The notes under the pieces: generated by a model
The model's input: the letters and a program-made list of their open reading frames with translations, nothing else
Databases searched by the model: none
Told to the model about the DNA's origin: nothing
Made by a program: the position numbers and the translations under genes
Shown here: positions 24,388 through 36,735 of the stretch, in pieces
Numbering within the stretch: the first letter of the stretch is position 1
How the letters are laid out: the number at the start of each line of letters is the position of its first letter
NCBI GenBank assembly: GCA_039111635.1
Contig: JBCAQO010000012.1
Span: 1,612,001 to 1,676,000, forward strand
Length of the DNA stretch: 64,000 nucleotides
Direction of reading: 5' to 3'
Origin: Heterobasidion occidentale
Lineage: Eukaryota > Basidiomycota > Agaricomycetes > Russulales > Bondarzewiaceae

Positions 24388-25755
24388 TAGTGATTTGGAT
24401 TAATGATTGAGCAGGGTTTTTTTGCCCTGCGCAGCGTTGCTTGGATTCGATCTGGGTTTCGACTTGAGAGTGTGCGTGTGCGCCGTGTGCGGTGATGCAG
24501 GGTGTCGTGCGCGTTCTGTCTTCTTTCACTCGTGTGTACAGTCTCGACGTGACTGTCAGTGTCGCTTTTTGATCCCGTTTCGCATCGTTGGACCGGCCGT
24601 CTGGCATTGGCGACCTCGACCGCGCCGTCATTGTCGGCGGTGTACGCCAGGAGGGGCGGCGGCAGCCGAACTACCTTTCCGAAGCTGAGCGCTGGGGGAA
24701 AGCTCGCAATAGGTGATCGCGTAGCTCGACGGTTAGCGCGCATCTGTCGTGATGCGGGATGTCAGGCCCCTTGCTCGCTGCCGTGCGTTGATGTTCTTTG
24801 TGTCTTGGCTCCCTATCATCACTCCCTTGACGTCGGGTGCAGTGGTGGTTGCCCGCCCTCGGACTTCGAGACTGATGTCGCTCTATTTTCCTGGATCATG
24901 TTTTGTATCAAGGATACGACCGTCTCACCGCCGCGTCTCATGATGGCGGCGATTCTGACGGCGGTGGTGAGGGCGACCTCGGCCTCGCTGCCGTAATGGG
25001 CGTTGTGCGGGCGCATGTTGTTCATAACTGGCCTTTTTTTACAGTGATGAAGTGCAGCGCATAATAGGCTGGGGGGCAGTCAGACTTCCTTATGGGGCCT
25101 AGGTTTTAAATCACGATGGATCATGGTGGAGCGCGATGGTTGGGAGAGCGCGTGTGAGACAATGTATATGCGGCATGGATGAGTATTTCTGGATGTGGAT
25201 GCTGATTCTGATGTAGATGTATATGCATACTGGGCAGATGCAGATGGCTCTAGGCGCAATGGACTCTCGTAGAAATTGAATGTCTAAGGATCTATAGGCG
25301 CGTATCATTTTCTTTCGCGACGAAGTAACGTTTTGACAGTCTTTGTCTGCGGCATGGACGTCAGTCCCCATGCTCATTCAGTCCACGCCCTGGTCCTTTG
25401 AAGAAGAACCGATGACTTGATCAAATGCAAGAGATTTTCTTGTGCTTCGCGTTCCGGTTTCACTTTTCTTCGGGTGCAGAGAGACCTTCAAGCCGAAGAG
25501 AGGGACTTCCCAGCCGGATTCTTGGCATCTCAATCGACGTTCTGAATTCTCTTCCGACCTGAACGCATCGCGTGTTGCGAAGCGCCGATTGTGCTCCGCG
25601 GCAGCCGCAAGATTCGAGTTTCGGACGGCGAGCGCATGCTCTTTGCAGGCAGCATGCGATCTGAGCTGGTATTCGCGTACGCAGCCCAATGCTACGCACT
25701 TTACACTGCTAGCTGCCATCGGACAACAAGATGTTCTCGGGGAATACAGCCCTTG
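24388..25755. other. Intergenic, no gene seen
   Basis: The long minus-strand frame at 23934-24743 is mostly antisense to the preceding gene. Nothing else is supported. Confidence 0.35.
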
Positions 25756-26520
25756 TCAGTGCATTTTATGGTTAGTTCAACTCAATGGTCCGCTTCGCTC
25801 TGAGATTCTCACTGTCTATCTCAGTTGCGGTACAATGGCGTCAACTTCCGACGTCGTGAGTCAAGCGGGCGGATGAATGACTACCCTTGTGCCATACTGA
25901 TATTCGAGTTTCATGTGCAAATTCTTCGCTCGTGAGGTTTCCTTCACCGGTCGCAGATTTGACTTACGTCTGAAGGTATATTCGTGAATGGCCTTCGGTT
26001 CTGATTGATTGCCCGCTGGTCGGGCAGCCCGGGAACGACCAAATGAGATGTTCCACTTTGTTCTGATTGTTTGTAGGTTAACGGTGACTCCCATTTACGA
26101 TCACTCTGCATGCTGCTACAGATCGGCTGTATGCGGCCACAGTTGAGGTGAGCATCAGGCTGACTCCATGATTCCCGACAGAAGCCGTAGGCCTCTGTGG
26201 CGCGACTCTTCCCAGCGTTCGTATTGTGAAACCCCTTACTTTTGCTTGCGTGTTCCGAAAGTCAAATATGGAACCTGTGCAGACTTTGCTCATCGCTTGT
26301 AGATCGGATCGACTTTCACCACACACGTTCGTCAATAGCGCGTGTTTGTCGATCCCCCAGCGCCAGAGTTCCTCTTTCGTTCGTGCGAATGAACGCCCTG
26401 ATAACGGTCAGTCCATTTGAGGCGCTGCTCGTTGATCCTGACGCCCATCATGCCATTATCAAGGTGCTGCAGTCCATTCTCTTGTCACACTGTATCGGCC
26501 TGCAGGACCGAAGCTTGTGA
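25756..26520 (+). repeat. Duplicated block, copy 1 (paired with 30968-31698)
   Basis: About 0.75 kb is closely similar to 30968-31698. Shared landmarks include ATGGTCCGCTT(C/T)GCTCTGAG, TACAATGGCG, CATGCTGCTACAGATCGGCT and the frame PFEALLV followed by IIKVLQSIL (VIKVLQSIL in copy 2). Coding capacity is unresolved: the frames are protein-like but do not splice to anything I recognise. It is probably a decayed gene carried along in the segmental duplication. Confidence 0.55.
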
Positions 26521-27345
26521 GACATGTCGACATGAGTAAAATCGATTCTGTCAACTCAATCATGGTTTTCACGTTGACATAGAATTCTCGGGCTTAGGAC
26601 AAGGACACCCTTCGTCGCTATATATCACAATCATAGTTGCGTGATCATCTTGGTCTGCGTTCTCCGTATCGAGTGGAGGGTTTTTCATAGTCTATTGGAG
26701 GGAAGATTCTAAATAACGCATTTAGAACATCGTGGACAGATGCCAACGGGCTAAATCAGTGGGTCATTGCATGCAAACGCCTGGGTCATCAGCGTTGTTT
26801 CATTGCTCTTATTGTGAGCGTGTGTGTGTGTGTGAAGTCGTAGATTAATGTCTAGTGGCGCCGCGCCGCATGTCTAGACGAGTGACTCTAATTGTGAGCA
26901 TTCCTCAAGGTTGTCCTCGCCTGTGCTTGGGCAGTCGAGTAGTGCAAAGTTCCAGGGAGCGTAGCCATACGCTACCATAGGATCGTATCTTTTCCCTCCA
27001 CGTAGAGAGTATCTATGTTCAGTGACCCGTATACTCATGGTCTGGCTCACTGTTCAGACGTAGATCAAGGCCTGATGATGCGATGGGCCGACTTCTCCCT
27101 CACAACGCGATTTGCGGTGATCTTCATGTCTATGCAACCTCGTCGGGCCCGCTTGTGCCCCCACGCAGATTGCACTCAGAATAGACACGATATCTCCCAT
27201 CTGCATGGGAGGTCCGGGTGATTCTTGAGGAAGAAGTTCCCTGAGACGGTATCTTTGCCACGCCCGCCATGCCCAGAGGGTATAAAGGCATGTTTCCCAC
27301 CATTGATTCGGAGTGCCAGTCCATAGGACCAACTCTTTCGTTTTC

Positions 27346-29001
27346 ATGGGTTCCGCGGCTAGCACCGTAGAGTTTCGTGCATATGTCGCTGCTCTTGAGG
27401 TTCTAGAACAAATTCGCCTTGCTGCACGTAAGAACATATCATACGTGTCCCCTATTCTCAGCTAACACGACAAAACTCACAAAGTAGCCGCTGGTATAGT
27501 GATATTCTATGATTATTGTAGGCTTGATTCTCCCTCTCGAGCATGAATCCCTGACTGGCGTAAGCTTCAGTCCTCACATTTGCAGATGAAGTGCGTGTCT
27601 TCTCCCTGCATTCTAATTGCACACTGAAGAACATCCAGGTTGAATTGGTCTGGGTAAGGTTTGTAAAAACCGCTTCAGACATCATTCTGAGACCGTCGTT
27701 CTCTTGAATAGGACAAACATACATGGTCCATCGGCAAAATTCTCTTCTTAATAGTGAGTTATTGGCATATTCAAAACGGAACGACAACTCAAAGATGGGG
27801 AAGAATCGTTACTACAGTTTATCAACAGTCGTGTTAGTCCAGTTACTCAATTCTATAACTTAAGTTTAGCTAAAGATTTTTCATTCCAGTTTCAACAACT
27901 ATGGTGAGCAAATTGTGGTGCTTTAATTCACGATAAACCTGATTGAAACACGCGCAAGCCCTCTTCGCAAGTGCTCTGTCTGACTCGGTAAGTCATCCAA
28001 AGAGGATTCAGAAGTCCTACTCAACTGAGCGCACAGTTGTGCGTGCTTTGGATCTTGAGTTTATATAAAGTCGGTGATTGACCTTGGACCCCGCTGACCT
28101 TTGTCTAGTTGTGAGTGACCAGCATCCAAGCCTGTCACCATTTTGATCGTTTTCCCGTCAGGTCGCAACTGGCTCAAATGGCAAGGATGGAACAGTGTAT
28201 TCGTCACCGCAGCTTTGGTTGATGGTAGAATCGCTTCTATCTACCTCATTCAAATATTACTGATTGCGTTCATTCAGCCATCCTGGTCATGCGTGTGTAT
28301 GCACTGTGTCGTAGCGGAATGCGCTGGAATCGTAGACGCATCATGGGATTCATGGCGGCCGGCTTCCTATCAGCTATGAGTGCAAGTGCTGCCATCATGT
28401 ACAAGACTCTGGAGGCAACCACAAGTTCGTCGCTGTTAGATCGATGAACACCTTATTTTGCTGATTCCATCTATTCCCTTCAGCTCAGTTCATCGACGGT
28501 CCACTAGTGCGAGCGCCATTCTGTGCAATCAGCAACGTCCCGAAATACCTGCCCCTCTATTTCGTTCCGATAGCAACCTTAGAATTAGTCCTCGGCGGTT
28601 TGGCGACCTACACCTTGTTCCGCAATACTGAACTTTGGGCACCGCAACCGTCTTCTGACCTTCGACATGTGCTTGCACGGGACACGGCCATATACACCAC
28701 CCTGTATGCTTTGCCCATTAGGTGTATGTTTCCCAGTCACTCAAGTATAACCTAGTATGTTTCTCACGTATTTGATGAATGCCCTCTTTTGGGCACTGTC
28801 TTCGGTGAGCTGGATTTCTGCGTTGTACCTGGAACGAATCTGAAGCCTCTGTGATAGGAGAAATTACTTGAGTTTCCCCTCCCGTTCGTCATGGTCATGT
28901 CCTGTATCTTGACCAATCGGTTTCTGCTGAATGTCTTCAGATGTCACCAGAAGACAGTCATGCCAAGGGATTTATCAGCGACGAGCACATCTCTTCCGTA
29001 G
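27346..29001 (+). CDS. DUF6533-type multi-span membrane protein, copy 1
   Basis: A lineage-specific fungal membrane family of unknown function. The likely start MGSAASTVEFRAYVAALEVL at 27346 is followed by spliced segments AGIVIFYDY, EVRVFSL, HTWSIGKILFLL, NRYYSLSTV, WLKWQGWNSVFVTAALV, AILVMRVYALCRSGMRWNRR and VPKYLPLYFVPIATLELVLG. The last recognisable pieces are LARDTAIYT, MFLTYLMNALFW and FPLPFVMVMSCILTNRFLLN, with TAG at 28999-29001. The order matches the family: YDY near the N-terminus, the W-x-IGK-LFL-NRY block, an R-V-YAL block, a RDT-IY block and a closing N-R segment. Exons are short and several donors and acceptors are my choice, so the exact protein is uncertain. Compared with copy 2 it has no clear lesion. 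Confidence 0.6.
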
Positions 29002-29099
29002 ATACATCTCCAAAGGTGATGTGATAATGGATAGCCATTGGGAGCTGTTCATTGAACAATATATGAGACAATCTCCTGTGATGAGTCTTTTTCGTTCGA

Positions 29100-29990
29100 T
29101 CTGCTGATACGATCAAAACATCTTCTAGATGCCTTCGACGTTTTGAGGGAGAAGGTGTGTGAGCTCGGCACTCATAACTTGAATCTGGAACATGGGTGCT
29201 GGCTCGACAGCTTTCAGGAAGAACCTATGATCGTTGAATATTCATGAATGAAAATAGCGTAGATTCCGACATCACGAACACTGGAAATGAGATGCCGAGC
29301 ATTCTTCGCGTCATGCCTTTATGAGCAATGAGCGTAGAGATCAAAATGTTCGGATGACTGTGGATTGTACACACCACGAGCACCGTCCGCCGCAATGATA
29401 TACTCATATCCCTTAGTCACTTCGATGACTTGACGTTTGATGAGGCCAAGACTGTCTTAGGACCCTCGATTTGTTCAATACCGACCAACTCGACGCCCAA
29501 TTCGACCTTGGTGCCCAACTTCGCCAATGCTTCCGTAGAACATCCTCGGACACAGATTGGTGCACGCTGACTGGGCGGATGTACGGCGTAACGGGAGACG
29601 CATCAGCCCCTTCTGCCCATTTGAGTTCTTCCACAGTTTCCCAACCTACATCATGCACGCCGATCGTGAACACGCGCGTCGCAATGGTCATGGCATCGTC
29701 AAGCGCGCCGAGGAGCGCTAGCACTTCCTAGATGTGGGGTTGCAGTAAAGATGCATAACACAAAGTCATTGATGGGCGAAAATAGTCACGAGAGACGTTA
29801 ATAACTTGTAGAGCAGTTCCGCGGATACCTGCGTGGATTGAATCTATGTTTTCAATTACACGGATTGGTATGCCGTTCGAGCGAATGGCGATAGCTGTTA
29901 TCAACCCGGTTGGTCCGCTACCTACCTATATCATTCATGTGTGTAGAATTACGATGAGGATTGCTGGCATCGCTGGCGCCGCTGGGAGCG
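29100..29990 (-). pseudogene. FAD monooxygenase remnant (first copy of the duplicated module)
   Basis: Collinear with 35670-36735 of the second copy, but everything corresponding to about 34200-35670 is missing, including the GD-motif region and the C-terminal domain. The remaining frame (LGALDDAMTIATRVFTIGV; TPYIRPVSVHQSVSEDVLRKH) shifts after VLRKH relative to the intact copy. It can be read as an FAD-binding N-terminal part only and is not functional. Confidence 0.75.
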
Positions 29991-30967
29991 ATAGAGATAC
30001 TTGTTTTTTTTTCATAATTTAAATATTTATATGCCGCGCAATGTTAGCCAGGGGCGGTCAGGACGTAGATGTACGGTGACTGCGAATGGCAATTTCGAGG
30101 CCTGAGCGAGTTCCCTCATCGGGAGAAAAACCTGATTTGCCCGATGCTCAGCACTTAGCGAGTCAGCGCTATCAGCGCTCAGCTGGCAGTTGAGTGGACG
30201 GAGGAAGCGATGTTTTGGATGACATCAGCAGAAAACGAAACCACCAACACCGAGACACCGGCACTCTTGGGACCCCGGATTTTTGCTCCGTTGCTGGCGC
30301 TCATATCTGCTCATATATCCGCCCACTTTTCTCACAACTGCTTGAATTGAAGATTCAACACACGTATCATGGCTCTGGTTGTTGCTCCACACATTTACCA
30401 CAAAGAAGGCGGCCCAAACTGTCCACTGAAGACCAGGGCATCCCATGTGCACAGCCCATCCGTGGCGTTACGGGTCCCAGTCAAAACTCGTCGACTCGCT
30501 TGATGGACTTCGAGGAAATTTATGGGCAAACCGTTTCAATTGAGGGACTCGGGTCACGCCAAATAATACTTGGAAGAAAAGTTGCTCGTTGCTGTAGGTT
30601 AGGAACCCGCGGCAATCTCGCTCCTGCACTATGGCATGTCGCTCAGACGTGTACTAAGACACCGGCCCTTGTCAAAGTCACCATTCGAGCGGTTGCGATG
30701 GCACTAGAGAAACGATAGAGAATAATCGGATGAAGGACATCGCTTACAACGTGACATGTTAGATATTCGACCAGCTAAGTCCTAAATATACTCAGCTCGG
30801 AGCAGTGGATTCGCACCTCAGAGACTCAGACCATTCTCTAGAACACACTTCAACTCTGTGGGGCGCTGAAGACTCGCTAAAGTCACCGGTCTACACACTC
30901 CCACATATGAGCTCAACAACCTCCTGAAATCTATAGTTGAGTTATAGTTCTTGTCGATGCATTCTAC
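29991..30967. other. AT-rich then non-coding joint between duplicated modules
   Basis: About 30000-30035 is very AT-rich (tttttttt, then aatttaaatatttata). The 174-codon plus frame at 30194-30718 is not recognised, and no splice-compatible partner was found. Confidence 0.3.
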
Positions 30968-31698
30968 TTAATGGTCCGCTTTGCTCTGAGGTTCACACTG
31001 TTCATCTCGGTTGCGGTACAATGGCGCCGACTTCCGACATCGTGAGTCAAGCGCGCAGATCAATGACTACCCGTCTGCCATACTGATACTCGCTCAATTC
31101 TGGAGTTTCATATGCATATTTTCTGCATATTTTTTTTTGCCTTTAACAGTCACAGATCTTTCTTCCATCTGAAGGAATGTTTGTGAATGGCCTTCTGTTC
31201 TATATGATTGCCCGCTGGTGAGGCAGCTTGGGAACGACTGAATGAGATGATGCTCTACGCGGTTATGGGTCAACGGCAACTATCATCGACGAATACTCCG
31301 CATGCTGCTACAGATCGGCTGTATGGCGGCCACAGTTGAGGTGAGCATCAAGCTGACTACATTATTTCAGTCCTTAGACCCCTCTCGCGTGATGCTTCCT
31401 AGCGTCTTGTGTCGTGAAACCTACTTGGATATGGAACTGTGCGCACTTTGCACACACTGGCACGTATATATCAGATAGACTTTCTTCCACCACACGCACT
31501 CGTGGATGGCGCTTGTTTGCTGATCCCACGGGCGCCGGTGTTCCTCTTTCGTTCGTGCGAATGCATGCCATGAGAACACTCGGTCCATTTGAGGCGCTGC
31601 TAGTCAATCTTGACGCTCGTCATGCCGTCATCAAGGTGCTGCAGTCCATTCTCTTCTCCATGCTTGTCATTTCGGCCTGCAGGGACGGAGCTTGGTAG
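30968..31698 (+). repeat. Duplicated block, copy 2 (paired with 25756-26520)
   Basis: Second copy of the unresolved block described at 25756. Its frame FVRMHAMRTLGPFEALLVNL differs from copy 1 by scattered substitutions, so the duplication is not recent. Confidence 0.55.
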
Positions 31699-32472
31699 AC
31701 ATGTCTATGTGAGTAATCAATTCTGTCAACTCAATCAAGGTTTTCACGTTGACATGGAATTCTCGGGCTTAGGGGAAGGAAGCCCTTCGTCGCTATATAT
31801 CATGATCAAAGCTGCGTGATCATCTTGGTCTGTGTCTCCCGTATTGAGTTGAGGCTTCTTCATAGTCTGTTGGCGGGAAGATTCGAATCAACGTATCTAG
31901 AACATCGTGGACAGATGTCAATGCCAAATCAGTATGTCTTTGCATGCAATGGTTTGGGTCACCGGCGTCGTTTCAATGTTTCTTGGCGAGCAATTTTCGA
32001 GGCCTCGATAATGACTTTGTCCTCACCCGTGCTTATCCCGCAGTCGAGTGGTGATCGCCAAAGTTTCAGGGAGAGTGGCCACGCGCTACCATACAATCGT
32101 GTATTTTTCCTCCACGTAAAGAGTATTTGTGTTCAGTGACCCGTCTACTCATAGCCTAGCTCACTGCTCAGATGTAGATCAGCACCTGATCCTTCATGAT
32201 GCAATGGGTCACACTGCTCCCACACAACGCGATTTGCGATGATATTCATGCCTATGCATCCCCGTCGGGCCCGCTTGCGCCCCCAAGGAGATCGCAGTTC
32301 GAATAGAGACCATCTACATGGGAAGTCCGAGTGATCATCAACTTTTATAGGACATCGCCCTGAGACGGGATCTTTGATCAGATGCCACGCTTGCCACGCC
32401 CAGAGGCTATAAAGGTAAGTCTTCCAGTTCTGATTCGGAGTGTCAGTTCGTAGGCCCAACTCTTTCGTTTTC

Positions 32473-34136
32473 ATGGCTTCCGCGGTCAGGACCGTAGATT
32501 TCCTTCAATCTGTCACTGCTCTTGATGACCTAGAAAAAATCCGCCTTGCTGCATGTAAGCAAGTGTCATACATGTCCCCATAATTTCAACTGACACGACT
32601 CACCAAGTGGTCACCAGTGTGGCGATATTCTATGATCATTGTGGGCTTGACTATCCCTCTCGAGCATGAAGACCTGACTGAGGCAAGCTTCAGTCCTCAC
32701 ATTTGCAGATGAAGTGCGTGTCTTCTCCCTCATGCGTTCGTACTTGCAGACTGACAAACATTCAGGTTGAATTGGTCTGGGTAAGGATTGCATCAGCTGC
32801 TCCCGACATGGCTTTGAGAACATCGTCTTCTCGAATAGGGCAAACATACATGGACCATCGGCAAAATTCTCTTTCTAATTGTGAGTTATTGGTATCTCTG
32901 AAATAGAACGACAACTCAGAGCCGGGGAAGAATCGTTATTACGGTTTATCAACTGTCTTGTACGCCGTCCAGTCATTGAATTCCTTCAATATGAGTTAAG
33001 CCGAGATTTTTTCATTTCAGTTTCAACAACTACGGTGAGCAAGTCGTGAGCTCAAGAACTGAGGAACATTGAACCTGATTAAAGCTCACTCAAGCCCTCT
33101 TCGCAACCGCTCTGTCTGACTCGGTGAGTCATCCGCAGAAGATTCAAAACTCCTACTGAAATTGGCTCACAGTTGTGCGTGCTCTGCATCTTAAAGTCGA
33201 TGCTTGACCTTGGACCCCGCTGACCTTTACTTAGTTGTGAGTAGCTAGCAGCGATACCTGTCAAGATTTTGATCATCTTCCTGTTAGGTCGCTATTGGCT
33301 CAACTGGCAAGGATGGACAGGTGTGTTCGTCACCGCAGCTTTGGTTGATGGTAGAAGCGCTTGTATCCACCTTATTTGAATATTACTGATTGCGCTCACC
33401 CAGTCACCTTGATGATGCGTGTATATGCACTATGTCGTAGCGGAATGTGCTGGAGTCGTAGACGAATCATGGGATTCATGACGATCGGCTTCCTTTCAGC
33501 TATGACTGCAAGTGCTTTCATCATATACAAGGCTCTTCATGCAGTCACAAGTTCGTCGCTGCTTGATTGATGAATACTTTTTTTTTGCTGATTCCTCCTA
33601 TCCCTTCAGCGCAAGTCATCCACAATCCATTAGTGCATGCGCCATTCTGTGCAACAAGCAACGTCCCAAAATACTTGCCCCTCTATTTCGTTCCGATAGC
33701 GGCGTTGGAAGTTGTGCTCGGTGGTCTGGCAACTTATACCTTGTTCCATGACACCGGACTCCAGTCATCGCAACTGTCTTCTGACTTTCAACGTGTGCTC
33801 GTACGGGACACAGCCATATACACCATCCTGTGTGTCTTTCCCTTCCCATTTGCGTGCCTAAGTCACTAAAGTACAACACAGTATGTTCTCCGTGTATTTA
33901 TTGAATGCCTTCTTCTGGGTACTGTCTCCGGTGAGCTGGATTGTTGTGTTGGACTCGAAGCAATTTTGACGCCTTGACAATAGGAGCAATTGCTCGAGTT
34001 CCCAATCCCATTTGTCATGGCTACGTCCTGCATCCTGACCAACCGCTTCATGCTGAATGTCTTCAGATGTCACCAGAAGACAGTCATGTCAAGGCGTTTG
34101 TCAGCGATGAGTGCATTGATGTGTGCAATTCCGTAG
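32473..34136 (+). CDS. DUF6533-type multi-span membrane protein, copy 2
   Basis: Paralogue of 27346-29001 with the same exon order: start MASAVRTVDFLQSVTALDDL, then EVRVFSL, KHTWTIGKILFL, NRYYGLSTV, RYWLNWQGWTGVFVTAALVD, VTLMMRVYALCRSGMCWSRR and GFMTIGFLSAMTASAFIIYK. Later segments are VPKYLPLYFVPIAALEVVLG, LVRDTAIYTILC, MFSVYLLNAFFWVL and FPIPFVMATSCILTNRFMLN, with the stop TAG at 34134-34136. It converges on the monooxygenase gene 34573-36735, about 0.44 kb away. Function is unknown and the exact splice sites are provisional. Confidence 0.62.
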
Positions 34137-34572
34137 ACGCATCTTCAAAAGTGATATGTTGATGGATAGACATTGGGAGTTACTTACAGGACAGTCTATA
34201 AGATCATCGATTTGTCCTGGGACGAATCTCTCTTGCCTATACCACCAGTATGGGCATCTTGTCGCAGACTCAGGAAGTCCCAAAAAATATGCATCGAAAT
34301 CCAGTCACTACATTGTAAATCAATAGCCATCGGAATATATCTCGCAAGTCATCGTATGGGAGGGCCCATTTTGAACTTCCAACTCAGTACCTTGGACCTA
34401 GGTGATAACACTGTGATTTCCAAATAAATACCTGCGATTAGATTGTTGGTATCTAGATCGTCATCAGGCTACATCACTTGCCGATGATAAATAGTCAAAA
34501 CACGCACTAGTATCTGTGCACATGTCTCTGATGGTTCAGAGGGGCAACGAGCGAACGATCGTCCACTTCACT

Positions 34573-36735
34573 TCATTGACAAAACTCGCGTGCAGTTTCG
34601 ACGCCAGACGCAAACCCCGCGAAAAATCGATGCAGCTGCTCCACGTCAGTTGCAAAAGCGCCAATCATCCCATCCGGCCTGACCACGGCATACAGCCTCG
34701 ACGTCTCATCCACCTCAAAACCTGTATAGGCGTATCTTTTGCTATCGACGAACGAGCGAGTTCCTGGCACAATTGCAGGAGCATGGGTGCCAGCCGGAAA
34801 CAACAGGATGGTCGAAGCAAGGCTATCGTGTCGATACTTGTCGATCGCGGAAATTGATGTGTCCAGATCTATAGAGGTTCGTCCAACGAACACGAGGATA
34901 TGATGCTTCTCCAAGCCAGCTATAGCGTCGAAAAGAGTCGTTTGTACGCTTGTGGTCGTCTTCACCAAGAAGGAAGCGTCTGGCGCACGATCGCCTGCTC
35001 GGAGCTTGGCTCCCGCGACGCCATACGGGCTCACTTTCACCTTCGCGCTCTCGATCTTAGCTTCGTTTTGAGTTTCCCTGCCCTCAAACACAATCAGACT
35101 CCAGCGACAGGTGACGCCGAGCTGCAACCCCTGCCGCGGTCTCCACATAGGGTCGCCCGGTACCCCATCCCTCTTCCGCGCCTCGAGCGTGGAGGGAGGC
35201 ATACGAGTGAATGCGAGACGGTGGAGGTCAGAGGTGAGGTTGAGCATCTCGGCGACGACAGACATGCGCTCGTCTTCGTATGTTTGCAGGAGGGAAGGTG
35301 AGGCGAGGCGCTTATGGACGAGGGCGAGTTTCCAGCTGATGTTAGCTTGATTGGAATGGTGTGAGCGATCTGATGTGCATGTGAGAACGGCGGCGCGACT
35401 GACTGCGTCAAGAATCCCGGTGTTCGCGCCTTGGCCGCCCGCTGGAGAGTGACAGTGCGCGGATTCTATGAACCGAATTGGGACTGAGTTTTCCAAGAAT
35501 CTAAGGCATGTTTTTCCATACCGCCAACCAAGAAGACGCGCCCCACGCTGAATCGGTCGACCATGCGAATATTAGCTCTGATCATCATGCGTCAGCTATC
35601 AGAATAAACTAAAGATGCATAAGTCATACCTCCATTCTGAAATCCATGTCGAAATTTTCAGCTTGATATCATTCGATTTGCTGATGTGATCGAACATCTT
35701 TTGTATGCCTTCGTCATCTTGAGGGAGAGGGTTCGGGAGCTCGGCACCCATAGCTTGAATCTGGAACATGGGTGCTGGGTCAACAGGTTTGAGGAAGAAC
35801 CTACATCAATATTGGCATTTATCGTTAAATGTTCACGCAGTAAACCAATGAAACCAATGTACACTCCAACGCCGAACACACCCCATCTGTGCCAATGCTA
35901 AGTTTGAGTGAATATTTATGTTTGCTTTCGAGCAAATCACCAGCTTACTGTGCGATCAATATCTGTACACTCTACATTCGCCACGAACATCTTATCACCC
36001 TCCTCAGTTTTTCCTATAAATGAGATGCCTAGCATCTTCCGCGTCGTGCCTTTGTGAGCAATGAGCACGGAGATCAAACTGGTCCATGATCGTGAAGAGC
36101 ACACACCACGGGCACCATCCGCAGCAACTATATACTCGTATTCATCATTAACCTCGATGTCTTGACTTTTGAGGCGAGCAAGAACCGTCTTTGAGCCCTC
36201 GCTTTGCTCGATCCCGACCAATTCGACGCCCAACTCGACTTTGGTGCCCAAATTCTCCAAGTGCTTCCGTAGAACGTCCTCGAACACAGATTGGTGCACG
36301 CTGATCGGGCGGACGTAAGGTGTACCAGGAGACGCATCAGCCTCTTCTGCCCATTTGATCTCTTCCACAATTTCCTTACCTACGCCATGCGCACCGATCA
36401 TGAGCGGGGGCGTCGCGATGGTCATGACATCATCGAGCACGCCAAGGGATGCTAGCACTTCCTGAGTGCGGGGCTGTAGCGATGATACATAGCACGAAGT
36501 CAGTCATGGGTGGAAATAGTCACGAGAGACTTCATTAACTTGTAAAGCAGTTCTGCGGATGCCTCCGTGGAATGAATGTCTTTTCTCAATTACTCGAATC
36601 GGTATGCCGCTCTGGCGAAGAGTGATGGCTGCTATCAACCCGGTTGGCCCGCTTCCTACCTGTCAAGATATCACAGGCGGCCCACAGACATGAAGTGCAC
36701 AAACGTACAATGAGGATCGCTGGCTTCGTCGACAT
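34573..36735 (-). CDS. FAD-dependent aromatic monooxygenase (phenol 2-monooxygenase type)
   Basis: Predicted flavoprotein that hydroxylates an aromatic substrate with NAD(P)H and O2. The start ATG is at 36735-36733; MSTKPAILIV is spliced to GSGPTGLIAAITLRQSGIPI (Rossmann GxGPxG). Later segments in order are VRPISVHQSVFEDVLRKHLE, YIVAADGARG joined over an intron to TTRKMLGISFIGKTEEGDKM, PMFQIQAMGAELPNPLPQDD, IRMVDRFSVGRVFLVG and AHCHSPAGGQGANTGILDAV, the second FAD motif with Glu before Ser-Ala where Asp is usual. A C-terminal thioredoxin-like domain (GAKLRAGDRAPDASFLVKTT to VRPDGMIGAFATD) ends at 34573. The multi-exon model has no clear lesion. Substrate unknown. It is divergent from a second family member across 1.3 kb. 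Confidence 0.82.

Noticed and set aside
23934..24743. 269-codon minus-strand frame
   Set aside because: Mostly antisense to the mitochondrial protein gene; low-complexity composition.
26818..26835. TG microsatellite
   Set aside because: Ordinary short tandem repeat, no further meaning seen.
30194..30718. 174-codon plus-strand frame
   Set aside because: Composition unlike protein, no relatives recognised, absent from the paired duplicated module.
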